NCBI GenBank assembly: GCA_011799875.1
Contig: CM022303.1
Span: forward strand, 296,558,362-296,622,361
From: Thinopyrum elongatum
Taxonomy: Eukaryota > Streptophyta > Magnoliopsida > Poales > Poaceae
Length of the DNA stretch: 64,000 nt
Direction: 5' to 3'
Shown here: positions 23,822 through 34,619 of the stretch, piece after piece
How the letters are laid out: each line of letters opens with the position of its first letter
Numbering within the stretch: position 1 is the first letter of the stretch
The notes under the pieces: generated by a model
Database searches by the model: none
What the model was told of the DNA's origin: nothing
What the model saw: only the letters and a program-made list of their open reading frames with translations
Translations under genes and position numbers: made by a program

Positions 23822-25261
23822 TTATGGAGCCCTGGGAACGGAGAGCACCTTGTTAGCGAAAGGGGCAGCTTTCTCCTCGGCGGCAGAAACATCAGCGCCT
23901 GCCGGCAACTTCCTGAAGCCATCTCCGAGCTTGAGATCCGGGTGGCGGTAGGCAATGTTTCTCAAGACCATGAAGAGGGCGTTACGGGCAAGCCTCCGGG
24001 ACTCACTTGCAAAGTGAGCGGCTCTTCCCTCCTCATGGACCTTCAGCCCTCCGATCAGCCCGTCGAAGAAGAGTGCCATCTTGACGCTTGGGGCCTCATG
24101 CCCGCCGACTGAGAAGACTGGACCCTCCATGCCCATCGTTGCGATCTGGGCAGTGAGGCGCTCGGCAATGTCAACCAGGTTCTTGATCCAAAGATCGCGC
24201 TGCTGGACCTGGTTCGCCAATTTGTCCTCTGCGTCCTTCTGGAGGATCTTTGTATTTTCCAAGTCCCTTGTCAGCTGCTTCTCACGAATCCTAGTAGACT
24301 CAAGCTTGCTCTCCAAAGTACCGATCCTCGCCTTCATGTCGGTGATGGTGCCATTGGCGGCATCAAGGGCCTGGCCCTTGGAGGAGAGTTGCGATTGCAC
24401 CTCCCTCAGGAGAATCCCCGCCTTCTGCGCCTCCTCTTTAAGGGCCACAGCTTCCTTGGCACTCCCGGCAAGCTCCTCTGTCAGTTTGGCCACTTGTTGA
24501 TCAAGATCAACTTTAGCAGTGGATGCAGCGGCAAGTTCATCGGCGACCTTTTTTAGCTGAGCAGTGGAATCAAGGGTGAGCGCATCCAGGGCCGCCTTGT
24601 GCTTGTCCTCCAACTCCTTAGTACGTTGCTAGACAAGGGCCTCCAGTTCTCCATCCTTGCTGCGGAGAGTAGCCTCGAGGTTCTCTTCCCGAGAAGAAAC
24701 ATCCTTCTCCCTGGCATCCAGGAGCGCTATACGTTCCGCCAAACGGGCTTCCCGGGCGGCGACATCTTCCTTTGCCATGGTGATCATCTCCTGTTGCCGC
24801 ATAAGGACTTGGAATTACTTGCCATGCCACTCGCGCAGCTCACTACCCTTGTCCCTCAGCTTCTGATCCACGCTGTTAGCGGAGTTGCGCTGCTCCTTGA
24901 GTGCCTGCCACTTCTGGCCATACCGGTTCTGCATCTCCTTGATGCCTGCCGCCACGGACTCCAGGAAGGACAGGTCCATGACTGCGCTGACGGAGTCGTC
25001 AGCTTCTTCACCTCGCTGGGATAGTGGCGCTATGATGCGCTGGATCTCCTCATCAAGATCTGCGCCCACTGCCGCGGACGAGCCGGGGGCTCCCAGCCCA
25101 GGTTGGGCAAGAACCAACGCCAGACTGCTCGAAGATGGTTGCGAGGCTGCGACCGAGGTGCCGAATTGGGGAGGGGGCTCATGGTCTAGAGGGGAACCTT
25201 CTCTTCGACCACCACCCCCAGTCCTGGCACGATGCCGGGGGCTTCCCCTAGGATTTCTCAA
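23822..25261 (-). pseudogene. antisense coiled-coil protein segment of the retrotransposon
   Basis: One minus-strand frame runs from 25261 to the stop at 23822, interrupted only by TAA at 24817-24815 and TAG at 24631-24629. The centre (24810-24180) is a long coiled coil with heptads rich in Leu, Glu, Lys, Ala and Gln. The C-terminal 100 residues (24170-23822) are globular, with A-E-R-L-T-A-Q-I and R-R-L-A-R-N-A-L-F. The N-terminal part is Ser/Gly/Pro-rich. It is opposite to LTR transcription and downstream, on the minus strand, of the 27767-26131 gene, probably as later exons of the same antisense gene. Role unknown. Confidence 0.65.
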
Positions 25262-26130
25262 ATTTCCCCGGCAACATGTCCTTGGCCTTCCGCTGCGGTG
25301 ATCTTGGCCGCCTCTTCAGCAGCATCCCTGCCGATGCTGGCCACTTCTTCTAGCAGCTCTGGTTCCTCGGCTACCAGGGCTGCAAATGAGATCAGCAAGC
25401 CATGGCAAGGAAAGAATATGCGTCAGAAGGACAGAGACTGGAGACAAAATGATGAAGACAACAGAAAGCAGAAGAACAAGTGAATTACCCGGAGTTGATT
25501 GCCGTGGGAGGGCTTCGGTTTCCCCGGCAATATTAGTTGCCGGGATGCGACCACTGCCCTCTTCCTCAGTAACCATGGCATTGGCTTGGGCCGATCCTTC
25601 CGTGGAGGCCCTTGTCGGGGACCTCTCAGCTCGGGTTTCAGGAAGCGTGGGTCCCCCTCGAAGAACCTCACCCAAGGGAATCTCTCCTTCCACCTTAGCT
25701 GGAGATGGGGGGCGTTCCTCCATGCCACTCTTCGCGGGGGAGACCTGCCCTGCGTCTCCATGCCGGGGGCTGAGCTGGGGGCTTGGTACCGGATTGCTCA
25801 TGTAACTCCCCGCCAAGCCCGTGCCCTTCGAAGGCCCCGATGGCTCTGTCTGCTTGAGCCGCTTGGACCGATGGATGAGGGTTTCCTCCTGCTCCTCTTC
25901 CCTATCGAAGGCAGCAAGCAAAATGAAATCAGCAAACCAACAAACATGCAAGACTCGGATGGGAACAGAGAGTATTTTCCTTACTCCGAGTCCATGAGCA
26001 TGGAGCCCAGCTCGAACTTCATGGGTGGCGGAGGTGCTCTGCCTCTCTTCAGGACCAGGGGAACAGTACTCCCCGGTAACTTCAAGTCTTGCTTGGGCGA
26101 AGGGATCTCCGGCGAGGACGAGCTGCTTGA
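25262..26130 (-). other. low-complexity linker of the antisense gene
   Basis: Minus-strand open segments (within 26227-25316) are Pro/Ser/Glu-rich with an acidic-basic piece (E-E-Q-E-E-T-L-I-H-R-S-K-R-L-K). Intron-like stretches separate it from both neighbours. It most likely joins the N-terminal domain gene to the coiled-coil part. Exon borders cannot be fixed by eye. Confidence 0.4.
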
Positions 26131-26267
26131 TTAGCTCGAATCTGATTGGGAGCTGGAGTCGACTCCCGTGACTGCCTGTCGCTTGGTGGGAGGAGTCTTG
26201 GCCTCGGAAAGGCGAGAAGAATGCCAACGCTCCACGTCCGGCTTATCGCTCTTGGAGACGATCTTCT

Positions 26268-27767
26268 TCACCTTCCTGGCGGTAGGCGTAGGGGCAGGAG
26301 CCGCTGGTCCCTGACTAGCCGCCTGCCTACGAGGGTGCTGGTCCAGGTCTGGCTTGGGGGCTTTTGGACCCGCTGAGAGCCACTCCTCTTTGGGCTTCTC
26401 CACCGCCTCGGCTTTGTCCCCTTCTGGTTTTCTGTTGCCGCGGCATACAATGCTTCAATCACGGAAGGCTCAGCCCCGGCAGGGTCTTCCCCGGCAACCT
26501 CCTCCGTGGCGTGCACCTCGCTCCTGCCATGGGAGGAGCCCTCGCCCTCGGCCTCCCCTTCCTCTTCTTCCTCCACCCTTCTGGGCCTTGCCTTCCCGGC
26601 GGCCCGGGCTGCTTTGTCCTCCTCGATCTGCCTCCTGATGAACTCCGCCTCTACCATGGAGGTGCGCTTGAACATATTACCCTCCACCCTGACGGCTCTT
26701 TCCTCTAGGCCAGAGAACCATTCGACCTCCGCGTCGGTGTCGGGCAATTGCCAATCGTTCGCAACCCCATAGGCGTTGCAGTCGGGCATCCACTTCAGGA
26801 TCTGATCCTGGGCAGAGTTGACGTTCAGCGGAACGACCCTTGCCGGCAATTTGAATGGCCCCAGGCTACCGAACAGTTGTTCGCACAGCCAGCCGTGGCC
26901 ATAAACTGACAAATTGTTGGGAAGGCATGGGTACAGCCGCATACTGTCTCCGGCGTCTCCGTATCGCCAGGCAAACCTATCCCTCTTCTGCAGCGGCGCA
27001 ATGCGACACCGGAGGAAATCGGCTCCCACCTGTTTGATGGTTAACCCGGCAGCTTTGAGATGAGCGATCCTGTTCACCGCTGGGCGAAGCCTATCGTCTA
27101 TGAGGCCCAATTCCCTCCAGTCATTGCCGCGCACGATGCACTCCGTCCGTGCCTGGCAATACTCTGGAGCTTCCTCATCCTGGATCCAGCACCAATCAGC
27201 CCTCCATTCCTCCCATCTGCCACGCTGTTGACCAGGAAGGTAATCCCAAATCTCCCTCCTCTCCCGGGGGATCCAGCTTATGTTTCCCGAGCGATGAGCC
27301 TTGTTTTCCACCCGCGGGACAAAAAAGTGCCTGAACAGGTCTACGTTGGGGGCGACCCCGACAAAGTTCTCGCACAAATGGGAGAAGATCGCCATACACG
27401 CCATTGCATTCGGTGTGAAGTCCAGTAGGTGGAATCCATACACCACCATCATTGCCTCAAAGAAATTTGAGAAAGGGGGACAAAGGCCGCAGAAGAAATA
27501 CGCACAGAAAAATCGATAAGAATCTGGAGGATCCTCTTTCCCCTTCGGCAGAACCTTGGGCGCGCCATGCCCCTGTGGGACTTCCCTTCCCCACATATAT
27601 CCATACCTTGCAACCAGAGCATCGCTATCCAAGCTCGACGGGAAGAAAACCACATCTCCCCGTCGCTTCTTGTCCAGCTCCGCCGCCCTCTTCTTGTTCC
27701 CCTTTGTGACCGTCTCCTTCACGGCGTCCGCCTGCTTCCCCTTGGCGGCGACGGCTTTCTTTCCCAT
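26268..27767 (-). CDS. antisense ORF: putative gypsy-type transposase domain protein
   Basis: Start chosen at ATG 27767 (MGKKAVAAKGK, basic N-terminus); the open frame extends 20 codons further upstream. The body resembles the plant family called 'putative gypsy type transposon' (Pfam Transposase_28, PF04195, by memory): an S-L-x-S-x-A-L-V-A-R-Y-G segment, F-C-A-Y-F-F-C-G-L-C-P-P-F-S and F-x-H-F-F-V-P-R-V. Then come a Trp-rich middle (E-E-W-R-A-D-W-C-W-I), a Glu-rich acidic run and a basic tail. A one-base shift near 26430 moves the natural C-terminus into another frame that ends at 26131 (E-E-W-L-S-A-G-P-K...). No catalytic triad is known for this family, which accompanies LTR elements in grasses. 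It is antisense to the LTR promoter. Confidence 0.7.
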   Translation of the reverse strand: MGKKAVAAKGKQADAVKETVTKGNKKRAAELDKKRRGDVVFFPSSLDSDALVARYGYMWGREVPQGHGAPKVLPKGKEDPPDSYRFFCAYFFCGLCPPFSNFFEAMMVVYGFHLLDFTPNAMACMAIFSHLCENFVGVAPNVDLFRHFFVPRVENKAHRSGNISWIPRERREIWDYLPGQQRGRWEEWRADWCWIQDEEAPEYCQARTECIVRGNDWRELGLIDDRLRPAVNRIAHLKAAGLTIKQVGADFLRCRIAPLQKRDRFAWRYGDAGDSMRLYPCLPNNLSVYGHGWLCEQLFGSLGPFKLPARVVPLNVNSAQDQILKWMPDCNAYGVANDWQLPDTDAEVEWFSGLEERAVRVEGNMFKRTSMVEAEFIRRQIEEDKAARAAGKARPRRVEEEEEGEAEGEGSSHGRSEVHATEEVAGEDPAGAEPSVIEALYAAATENQKGTKPRRWRSPKRSGSQRVQKPPSQTWTSTLVGRRLVRDQRLLPLRLPPGR

Positions 27768-28151
27768 CCTCAGGAGCCCTGGAAGGGATAAAAGGTTGGG
27801 TGAGGTGTCAGAGGTGAATGTGGGCACGGGAGCGGTGGCTTGTCTTGAGGAGGAAGATGGTGGAGAATGGGTGCGAATGAGCCGCGCCCCTTCATGTTTT
27901 TCCTTTTTATGAGGAACGAACGTGGGGGAAGGGGCGACTCTTCACTGCTTTCCCTCAGAAAGTTACCATTTTACATTAACTACTACAGTCCCACGACCCC
28001 ACGACGTACGGTAATTACGCGGAGTGGACGTTGGTTTGACTAGTCATCACAACCGCTGCACGCGCAGCGCTCATTTGACGCGTGTCCATGCACTATTTAG
28101 GGCCTAACACAACGTGCCCGGCAACACATATGGATCAGGCCCGGGGGCTTC
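27768..28151 (-). promoter_or_regulatory. region upstream of the antisense gene
   Basis: Between the antisense start and the 3' LTR. For the antisense gene it is the only promoter space inside the element. A minus-strand CTAAATAG lies at about 28104-28097. The plus-strand sequence next to the LTR (cccgggggctt) is where the polypurine tract is expected. Confidence 0.4.
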
Positions 28152-29095
28152 TGTCGGGGTACACAGACAGGTGTGTATGTTTCCCCCTAACTTGTGCACG
28201 GACAGGTGCGTCTCTGGCGCGGCAACAGCCAGGCAAGCTCCACCAAGCTTCACCAAGGCCAAGTAGGAGAGATAGCTCTTTGAGGAATCAATGGGCGGAT
28301 CAAGAAGACCAAGACAAGCCAAGACGGCGAGATATCACCAAGGGAAAAGCCTCCCTTGTCGGGCAGGCGAGCCTGGCCAGGTCGAGGCCACCCCAAGAGC
28401 AAGTCCCAAGACCTCCCCGACAAGGGTTGCCAGGACGCTGGCGGTCTGCTATCCCGCCAGGGTTCCACCGCTCCACCTCACAGTGACGCAATTCGCTTAT
28501 CAATGCGGTGTCGAGCCCCCAAGTGAATAAGTCGCAGTCATTCAGCATGTGGCAGCCATTTCTGATGAAGATCACCCCTAAATGACACCCGTCCATGGGC
28601 GTGTCACACAGACAGGCGAGAAGGTGGTTGAATGGCACGGCAAGGCTTGCCGGGCTGCATCCACGACGTGACACTAAGCAGTGCATTTAATGCACCTTGT
28701 CCTATCTGCAGAGTTAGGTATGATAGCACTGTGGCTATCTAATCACTGGATACTGACTGTTTTGCCATTGTGGTAACCCCTTTACCTATAAAAGGAGGGC
28801 CGAGGCAACCTTAAAAAGGATTCGGACCCTGGTACACTCATACGCGCGTAGCTGCTCTCCCCGAGGCGACCTTGCCGGGCTTGAGTACTGCGCGTTCATC
28901 ATGGTCTTCCACCCAATCCACCAAAGCAGGAGTAGGGTTTTACGCCTTGCGGCGGCCCGAACCTGGGTAAAAACCACCCGTGTCACCATTGCCGTGTTGT
29001 TCTACAGCCTTCGCTCTTTGTGCAACGTGCCCTTCCCCCTTGCCGAACCACAAAGGGGCCGATGGCCCCATAGGTGATCGTGTCAAACCACGACA
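28152..29095 (+). repeat. 3' LTR
   Basis: 944 bp, pair of 21697-22640, followed by the target duplication acaac at 29096-29100. Confidence 0.93.
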
Positions 29096-29329
29096 ACAAC
29101 CTTAACTGAAACCAGGAGGGGCACTTAACAACCATAGCTGAAAGTAGTATGAGTAGTTATACAGGTTCAACCATACAAAGCACGCCTCGAACAGTGCTAC
29201 TTTGCCTACAGTTAACCAAGGGTGAGGCCACCAAGCCCCAGGCGCCACCCCGCACATCCACAACCTTTTGAAAGCGGCTTCATCTCACAATGTGGTCAAT
29301 AAACAGGTATTCACTTTTGAGCCATGGAA

Positions 29330-30700
29330 AAGCATGAGCATAACCTTCTGTCCTATTCTTCAAGATGGACGGGCCTTCATTATTTGAGACCACCCATGAA
29401 TAAGTATCTTTTCACCTCCAAGGGAAATGGAGTAGGTGGACATAAACATCATGTTGTGACCAAGCGCAAGTCTGACCCAACCATGGTCAGGCATCTGTAT
29501 AGGAACAATAGAACTGGGCAGTTTCTGTTTCAAGAAGATCTCAATTGTAAAACTGTGTATAAGCAAGAGTTTATGAACAACATATATAACATAAAACAAC
29601 TCATACCACAAGTTTCTTGACACAGTTGGACCTGTTCAATGTGTGCACCTGTGGCACACATATCCCACATGGCCTTCCACCATTGAAACGCCCCACAAGG
29701 ACCTCAAGACGATCAATAAAGTGTAGGAACTGGTGGATGTCATCCCAGTCAAGTTCAGTGCCATCAGTAACAGTCGAGTTCTTGTAGAATAACAAACAAG
29801 TAGTGTGCTGAACTTTGAAATAACCTACACATGCCACCAATTATAAGAAATATTAGTTAGAAGTAGCATCTTCGTGAGAGAAGGGAATCACAAATTGTTG
29901 CTACTTCTAAAGTCAAATTGTGATTAGTTAGACAGAATAGGTGGATTAAGAAGTAATCGAGGCAACATTCAAGAACCAGATACAAAACTAACATGGATGA
30001 ACTACTGGAATGATGTCGGGGTGGAAGATCACAGTGAATATGAGACCAGGTTCTGCTATTTCCATCAACATTCGTGCGCCAACTTTCAGTCCGTAACACT
30101 TGAGAAAGTTTATCCAAGTTCGGCCATAAAAAAAGCAGCGATCTTCTTGGTTCATGAACCCAACTGGGAACTTATATCCATGGCTTGTCTTCAATGTGAC
30201 CATTAAATTGGTGTATTCAGTTATGGCAAGGCCGACCATCTTGAGTACATGTGTTCTGGCAGAGCAAGGAATGCACTGCAGGAAAAATAATATGAGAACA
30301 CAATGTATTCTCTATCCAAATCTAGAAATAATTTCCTCTTTCACGTCAGTGTTGACCATGGTACTAGTACCCTTTATCCAAATATAGCAATCCAAATTTC
30401 CAAATTAGTCGACAGCATGTTCAAAAAACCCCAACCCTCCCGGATAGAAAAGAGGATTCTAGGAACATACTGTGTGCGTTTTAAAATCCTGTGTTAGGAT
30501 GAGAAGGAACAAGTGTGGCGTCTCACCGAGGGTGCAGAAACCTGTAGGATCCTCGCACTTTGGGCACTGCAAATGAAACACACTAGATTCAGTAGGAAGA
30601 AAAATGCATCAATGGCGGCGGCTGCCATCCTAGGATTACCCGCGACCAAGGGACTAGGATTTATCGGGGATGGATGAAGAATTCGTACCTGGTTCTCCAT
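29330..30700 (-). CDS. gene C: B3-domain (REM-like) protein, exons approximate
   Basis: B3 domains bind DNA; REM-type members are abundant in plants. Exons read on the minus strand: 30700-30689 (MENQ), 30566-30527 (C-P-K-C-x6-C), 30275-29993, 29824-29607, and a last exon to about 29330. The third exon gives a B3-like fold: G-Y-K-F-P-V-G-F, then W-I-N-F-L-K-C-Y-G-L-K-V-G-A-R and F-T-V-I-F-H-P. The last exon gives a second B3 (L-P-S-S-I-V-P-I, then I-H-G-W-S-Q-I). Exon 2 as spliced (40 nt) leaves the next exon out of phase, so either the junction is misread or the gene is broken. The retrotransposon at 21697-29095 is inserted just beyond its 3' end. Confidence 0.55.
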
Positions 30701-30803
30701 GAGAAAACCCTACGCAATCACCAAGAGGAGGTTTTCTTTGAACAAGCAGACAAGGGAGAAGAGGATTCAGGCCCAGTGAAATATTGCTGCTTCGTCCGTA
30801 GAG

Positions 30804-30882
30804 CTTACTGCTAAAGCTGGAAAGGTGGTTTTTTTTTGTGATTTGACGGCTCATTGTGCATTACTGCGGGGCTACGACCGGG
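30804..30882 (-). promoter_or_regulatory. shared promoter/leader module, copy 2 (gene C)
   Basis: Plus-strand landmarks AAAGGTGGTTTTTTTTTGTG, ATTTGACGGCTCATTG, GCATTACTGCGGGGCTACG match the modules at 34440 and 36412 and, inverted, at 13064. The similarity with the gene B region continues to about 30990 (GTGCATGGCA, TGGACCCCG, CAGCGAAAG). Confidence 0.7.
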
Positions 30883-31483
30883 GTGAGTCTACTGTGCAGT
30901 TGTGCACTCTAATTTGGTGCATGGCACATGGACCCCGTTGTCGGATGCCCCGCATATCAGCGAAAGGAAGTAGAAAGGCAGGAGTAACTAGTTACACATA
31001 AATATATTTTGGATAGAGAGATACTCCCTCTGTAAAGAAATATAAAAATCTTTTATATCACAACTTTATACATAAGAAAAATCAAGCGGAATATATATAA
31101 CATAATATGGGGTTCAGATGAGAATATAATACTCAGATAGGCTGACGGTTCTGGACTTTGGGCCACAGGCCGGTGGGCCTGCATGTTTGGGGGCCCATGT
31201 GTCTAACTCGGTGCATTTCATATTGCAAGCGATCGGTACGGCGCTGGTTTTAGATGCTGTCGCAAGGCGAATACAGAAAATTAAATAAAGCACGACAACT
31301 GTTAGAATGAAATCGAACGACAGTTCCTAACCAGCTATTAGAGTTGCAATTCTTTCACGATATCCTACGTGATAAATAATACTGTCGTACTAATTATACA
31401 CACATGACACTTGTTTCACCATGCCATATTATTACATCAAAAGCTCTCGGAGGATAGATTAGTTCAGCAGTTGTGTGCTACTA
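30883..31483. other. intergenic; Stowaway-like fragment at 31021-31080
   Basis: No gene seen. ACTCCCTCTGTAAAGAAATATAA at 31022 has the terminal consensus of Stowaway MITEs, but no inverted partner end is found. Confidence 0.45.
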
Positions 31484-32870
31484 CTAAAGAATTTCAAAGT
31501 TGATTAGGACCAGCTCTCCTTGCCGAGAAAGTTTGATTTTGACATCATCCTCTACCTCAAGATTTGATAGAGTTTTGAACCTTGACCATCCTTTAGCATC
31601 AATCATCGTGCGACCATCCTTTGTACTTACGGTATATTGAGCAGGTTCATTCACACCAAGGCTGCGCATGGTAAGAGAGACTTGGCCACGGTCGCCCGGA
31701 TTATTGAACGACTCCCTCGTTGCTCTAGGAATTCTCTGTTTGCAAACAAGAAGACATACACAAATAGTTAGATCAACACAGTGAATCATGTGAAACAACA
31801 TGGAAAGAAAAAAGAACGAAGCACTTGGGCTGCCAATGCTTACTAAGAAGGTGGAGATGTCAGTTTTTGTAAAGACTTTGGTATATGCAGTGCGAACTGC
31901 AGCCCAGTCTATTGCCGGTGCAAGTGCTGGTTTCGTTGCTGCTGCACGGGCCGGAGCAGATGCAAGTGCAACTTCAAGTGTTGGTGCAGGTGCCGGAGCC
32001 GTTGCTGGTGCCCGTGCCAGTGCGACTGGTAGTGCCGCCGCTGCTGCCGGAGATGGTGCTCCTTGTGGAGCTGGTGCCGGTGTTGGAGCAGGTGCCCGTG
32101 TCGGTGCCCGATCCTCTGGTAGATCAGCCTGATCCACTGACACGGTCGATGTCCAATCATCTCGTGGATCAGACTGAGCTGCTACCACTGTCAGTGCTAG
32201 AGCCAGTGCCGTCGGAGCAGGTGTCGGTGCTCAATCCGATGCTGAAGGTGGTACCGACGTGCGAGACAACAGCGATCGTCTCTGATCTGCTATGATTTCA
32301 TACTTCAGCTTTCTAACTTCACTAGGCTCCGTGACCTTGATCTAGTCTTTTTCTTCACTTCTTTTAAACGCGAGAAGGACTAATTGTGGTGTGTTTGTTA
32401 AAACAAACTGCAGTTCATCATAGGGCTTTAGATTGTACTCAGACAACAGACTGATCCAATTGTGTCCAGTAATATAAGTGATGGACAGTGCCATCATTAC
32501 TGACACAACATAAGAAGCGGAACCTGCAAAAATAACCATCATAGAGCAAACCAAACGGTTTATTCTGTAACGAATGTCACATGGCAAAACCTGCATCATA
32601 AAATTGCAGCAAAAGTAAGAAAACATGACAGTAAATCAATAAGATTTACTTGATGTGACACGAGTGAATCCTTGCCAGGATATCACTATGTTCAAGTTGT
32701 AAACTGAAGGTTGATCATCTAATTACGGGTGGCATGCAGGGCCCGCACTTACTCCCACAAGTAGGACAGTCCAAAGGTGGTAACAACTCGCATGGATCGA
32801 ACATCCATGGGACTGGAAATCCTCGTGCGTGCGATAAACCCTGCAATGCATACAGATATTGGAGTGTAAC
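31484..32870 (-). pseudogene. B3-domain (REM-like) protein gene with Pro/Ala-rich linker, broken
   Basis: Minus-strand pieces in order: an exon at about 32843-32731 with a Cys cluster (C-P-T-C-G-S-K-C-G-P-C-M-P-P) after P-W-M-F-D-P; a first B3-like domain ending at 32345 (V-L-P-C-D-I-R-Y-R-I, G-H-N-W-I-S-L-L-S-E-Y-N-L, V-L-L-A-F); a long linker of Ala-Pro and Ala-Thr repeats (32150-31900); and a second B3-like domain (31735-31484) with G-W-S-R-F-K-T-L-S-N-L-E-V-E-D-D-V. The first exon and domain are similar in layout to gene C. TAG at 32345-32343 and TGA near 32236 lie in the same frame between the domains, so it is a pseudogene unless an intron removes them. Directly downstream of gene B on the same strand. 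Confidence 0.55.
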
Positions 32871-33106
32871 CATAATTGATAAACCGTCCTCACAAAAAAG
32901 ATGATCTGGATACTTCAAAATATACAGACTGAATTGAGTGGACAGACATTAACATAGACTGTTCTCATGACTCACCACAAAACAAAAGCGGCAGTACTAA
33001 ACAATATAGGGTTCACACACACAAATCAAGTACTGAACAATAATACTTACTACAGACAAGCAAAGTTGCACTAATTAAACTCTGTAGACTATTTCTTGCC
33101 ACCGAC

Positions 33107-34145
33107 CTACGGGATGTACCCCACATAATTGACTAGGCCATGGACTTTGTGAGAGATGTCTACCGACACCATCGCCATCTCGTCAACCTTGGAAAACCTA
33201 ATACAGTGGTCTTTCCACTCATAAATATGACGATGAAGATAGTCCGCATCAGATTTGTCGGGAAGCTTTACAAGAACCACACCCTTTGTAATCGAAGGCA
33301 CAACTAGGAAATTGTTGTGGTGAAGTACACCCTCGAGAACACACCTGACAACACTGCTACAGGAAAACACTTGTTCACGACACATGGCGACAAGGACACA
33401 ACAGCTGGATAGTTTACTAGTAGAACTCATCCTCAGGTCTTCCAGTTCACACGGCATGACTTTGAGAACTTCATCTCCACCGCGGACCTGGTTCTAATTC
33501 AAACAGAAACCAAATATTTTATTACTACCTCCGTTTAGAAATATAAGATAATTTTCGATATTTTACTCCATATAAGACTACATATACGCACAGAAATGAG
33601 TGAACAAAGACACTAGAACATGTCTTCAAAGGCATGAGAGCAGAGGGATTACTTACAATATCCATAACACAAGTTACTAAGGCTACTATACTCTCTTCAA
33701 AGGCATGAGAGCTAAAATCTTGCATTTCATACAGCTAGCATTGATGTTCATAAAGTAGTTGAAAGTAATCTATAAGAAATCAATGTTATGTGCAAAAATC
33801 ATATGTATGTCAACCTCTCGCATGTTTTGGTCAAAAGAGCAATTTAGAACTGTCATTTGGCACACAAAAATCAGATGCAAGATCACCTAGAAAGTTGTAC
33901 TACTAGTACTAGTACTGCGTGTTAGATGAAAAAACACAATCAAAATCACCAAAAAGATCGTCAAGAAGAGATATTACCTGGACTAGCTTAACGAGGGATA
34001 CCGGAGAGGCGGGCATGGATAGGGCGATGGCCTTGAGCTTGTCTGCGGTAGTCTCGGCAGGATGCTTGTGCTTCTTCGTACCTTGAGCCTCGATGGTTTT
34101 GGCCAGAGCCATAGACATCACTTCGGCCGGTGCTCCAGGGTCCAT
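33107..34145 (-). CDS. gene B: intact two-exon unknown-domain protein (184 aa)
   Basis: Exon 1 of the coding part is 34145-33978 (56 codons, MDPGAPAEV...), donor CAG|GTAATA. Exon 2 is 33493-33107 (acceptor AATTAG), 129 codons including the stop, in phase. The second exon carries the same ~130-residue domain as gene A: V-R-C-V-L-E-G-V-L-H-H-N-N-F, V-V-L-V-K-L, I-Y-E-W-K-D-H, F-S-K-V-D. The N-terminal exon is hydrophilic (Lys/Thr/Ala) and poorly conserved. An upstream untranslated exon at about 34330-34280 (gaagaacaatggcaga region) matches that of gene A. No signal peptide or membrane segment. The domain is not one I know, so I assign no function. A Stowaway-like fragment lies in the intron. 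Confidence 0.72.
33527..33610 (-). mobile_element. Stowaway-type MITE fragment in gene B intron
   Basis: CTACCTCCGTTTAGAAATAT followed by ATATAAGACTACATA and AAATGAGTGAACAAAGACAC, the order seen in Stowaway elements of the Icarus type. Only one end is present. Confidence 0.55.
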
Positions 34146-34439
34146 CAAGAAACTGTCAAATAGAAATAAAAGAAAAGAAACCATAATCACAAACCCAAAA
34201 GAAGAACAGAGAGGGAGTTATAGGATCAGTCGCGGGGTTGCAAGACCGGGCCTTGGCCAGAAGCAACACCATTGATGAGCTCACCTTTCCTTCTTTGGGA
34301 GAGAAGAACAATGGCAGAAGCGCGTCGGGGTTTTCTTGAAGAAATGAGGAACAAGATGAGGGAGAAGCAAGTTGGGGTTTTCTTCAAGAGAGGAAGCTGA
34401 GGGAGAAGAGTGAAATGATGGTTGCTTCATTCGTCCAAC

Positions 34440-34512
34440 TTACTGCTGGGAAGGTGGGGGTTTTGTGATTTGACGGCTCATTGGGCATTACTGCGGCGCT
34501 TCGACCGGGGTA
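34440..34512 (-). promoter_or_regulatory. shared promoter/leader module, copy 3 (gene B)
   Basis: Plus-strand GGTGGGGGTTTTGTGATTTG, ACGGCTCATTGGGCATTACT, GCGGCGCTTCGACCGGGG. Same order and orientation relative to its gene as the copies of gene C and of the 35309 gene. Confidence 0.7.
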
Positions 34513-34619
34513 GTCTACCATGCAGTTTGCACTCTAGTATGGAGTAATTTAGTGCATGGCAAGTGGACCCCGATGCTGGCTATCCCACATGTCAGCGAAA
34601 GTGAGTAGCAAGGTTCCTG

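Larger units (their letters stand above)
21697..29095 (+). mobile_element. complete non-autonomous LTR retrotransposon, 7399 bp
   Basis: LTRs at 21697-22640 and 28152-29095, both 944 bp, start TGTCGGGG and end CACGACA, flanked by the perfect 5-bp duplication acaac (21692-21696 and 29096-29100). By eye about 50 mismatches and no indels between LTRs (roughly 5 percent). After the 5' LTR comes tttGGCACGCCAGGTAGGGG, the position of the primer site (tRNA not assigned). A TATA box in the LTR shows plus-strand transcription. No gag, protease, integrase or reverse transcriptase is seen; the large coding region (23822-27767) is on the minus strand. It would need enzymes from another element. Confidence 0.92.

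Noticed and set aside
25386..26708. Plus-strand ORFs of 114-211 codons inside the retrotransposon
   Set aside because: Shadows of the minus-strand gene; low-complexity Arg/Pro/Ser reading of its GC-rich codons, no gag or pol motif.
29324..29620. 98-codon plus-strand ORF
   Set aside because: The opposite strand reads a better supported B3-like exon (L-P-S-S-I-V-P-I ... H-G-W-S-Q-I) in line with gene C.
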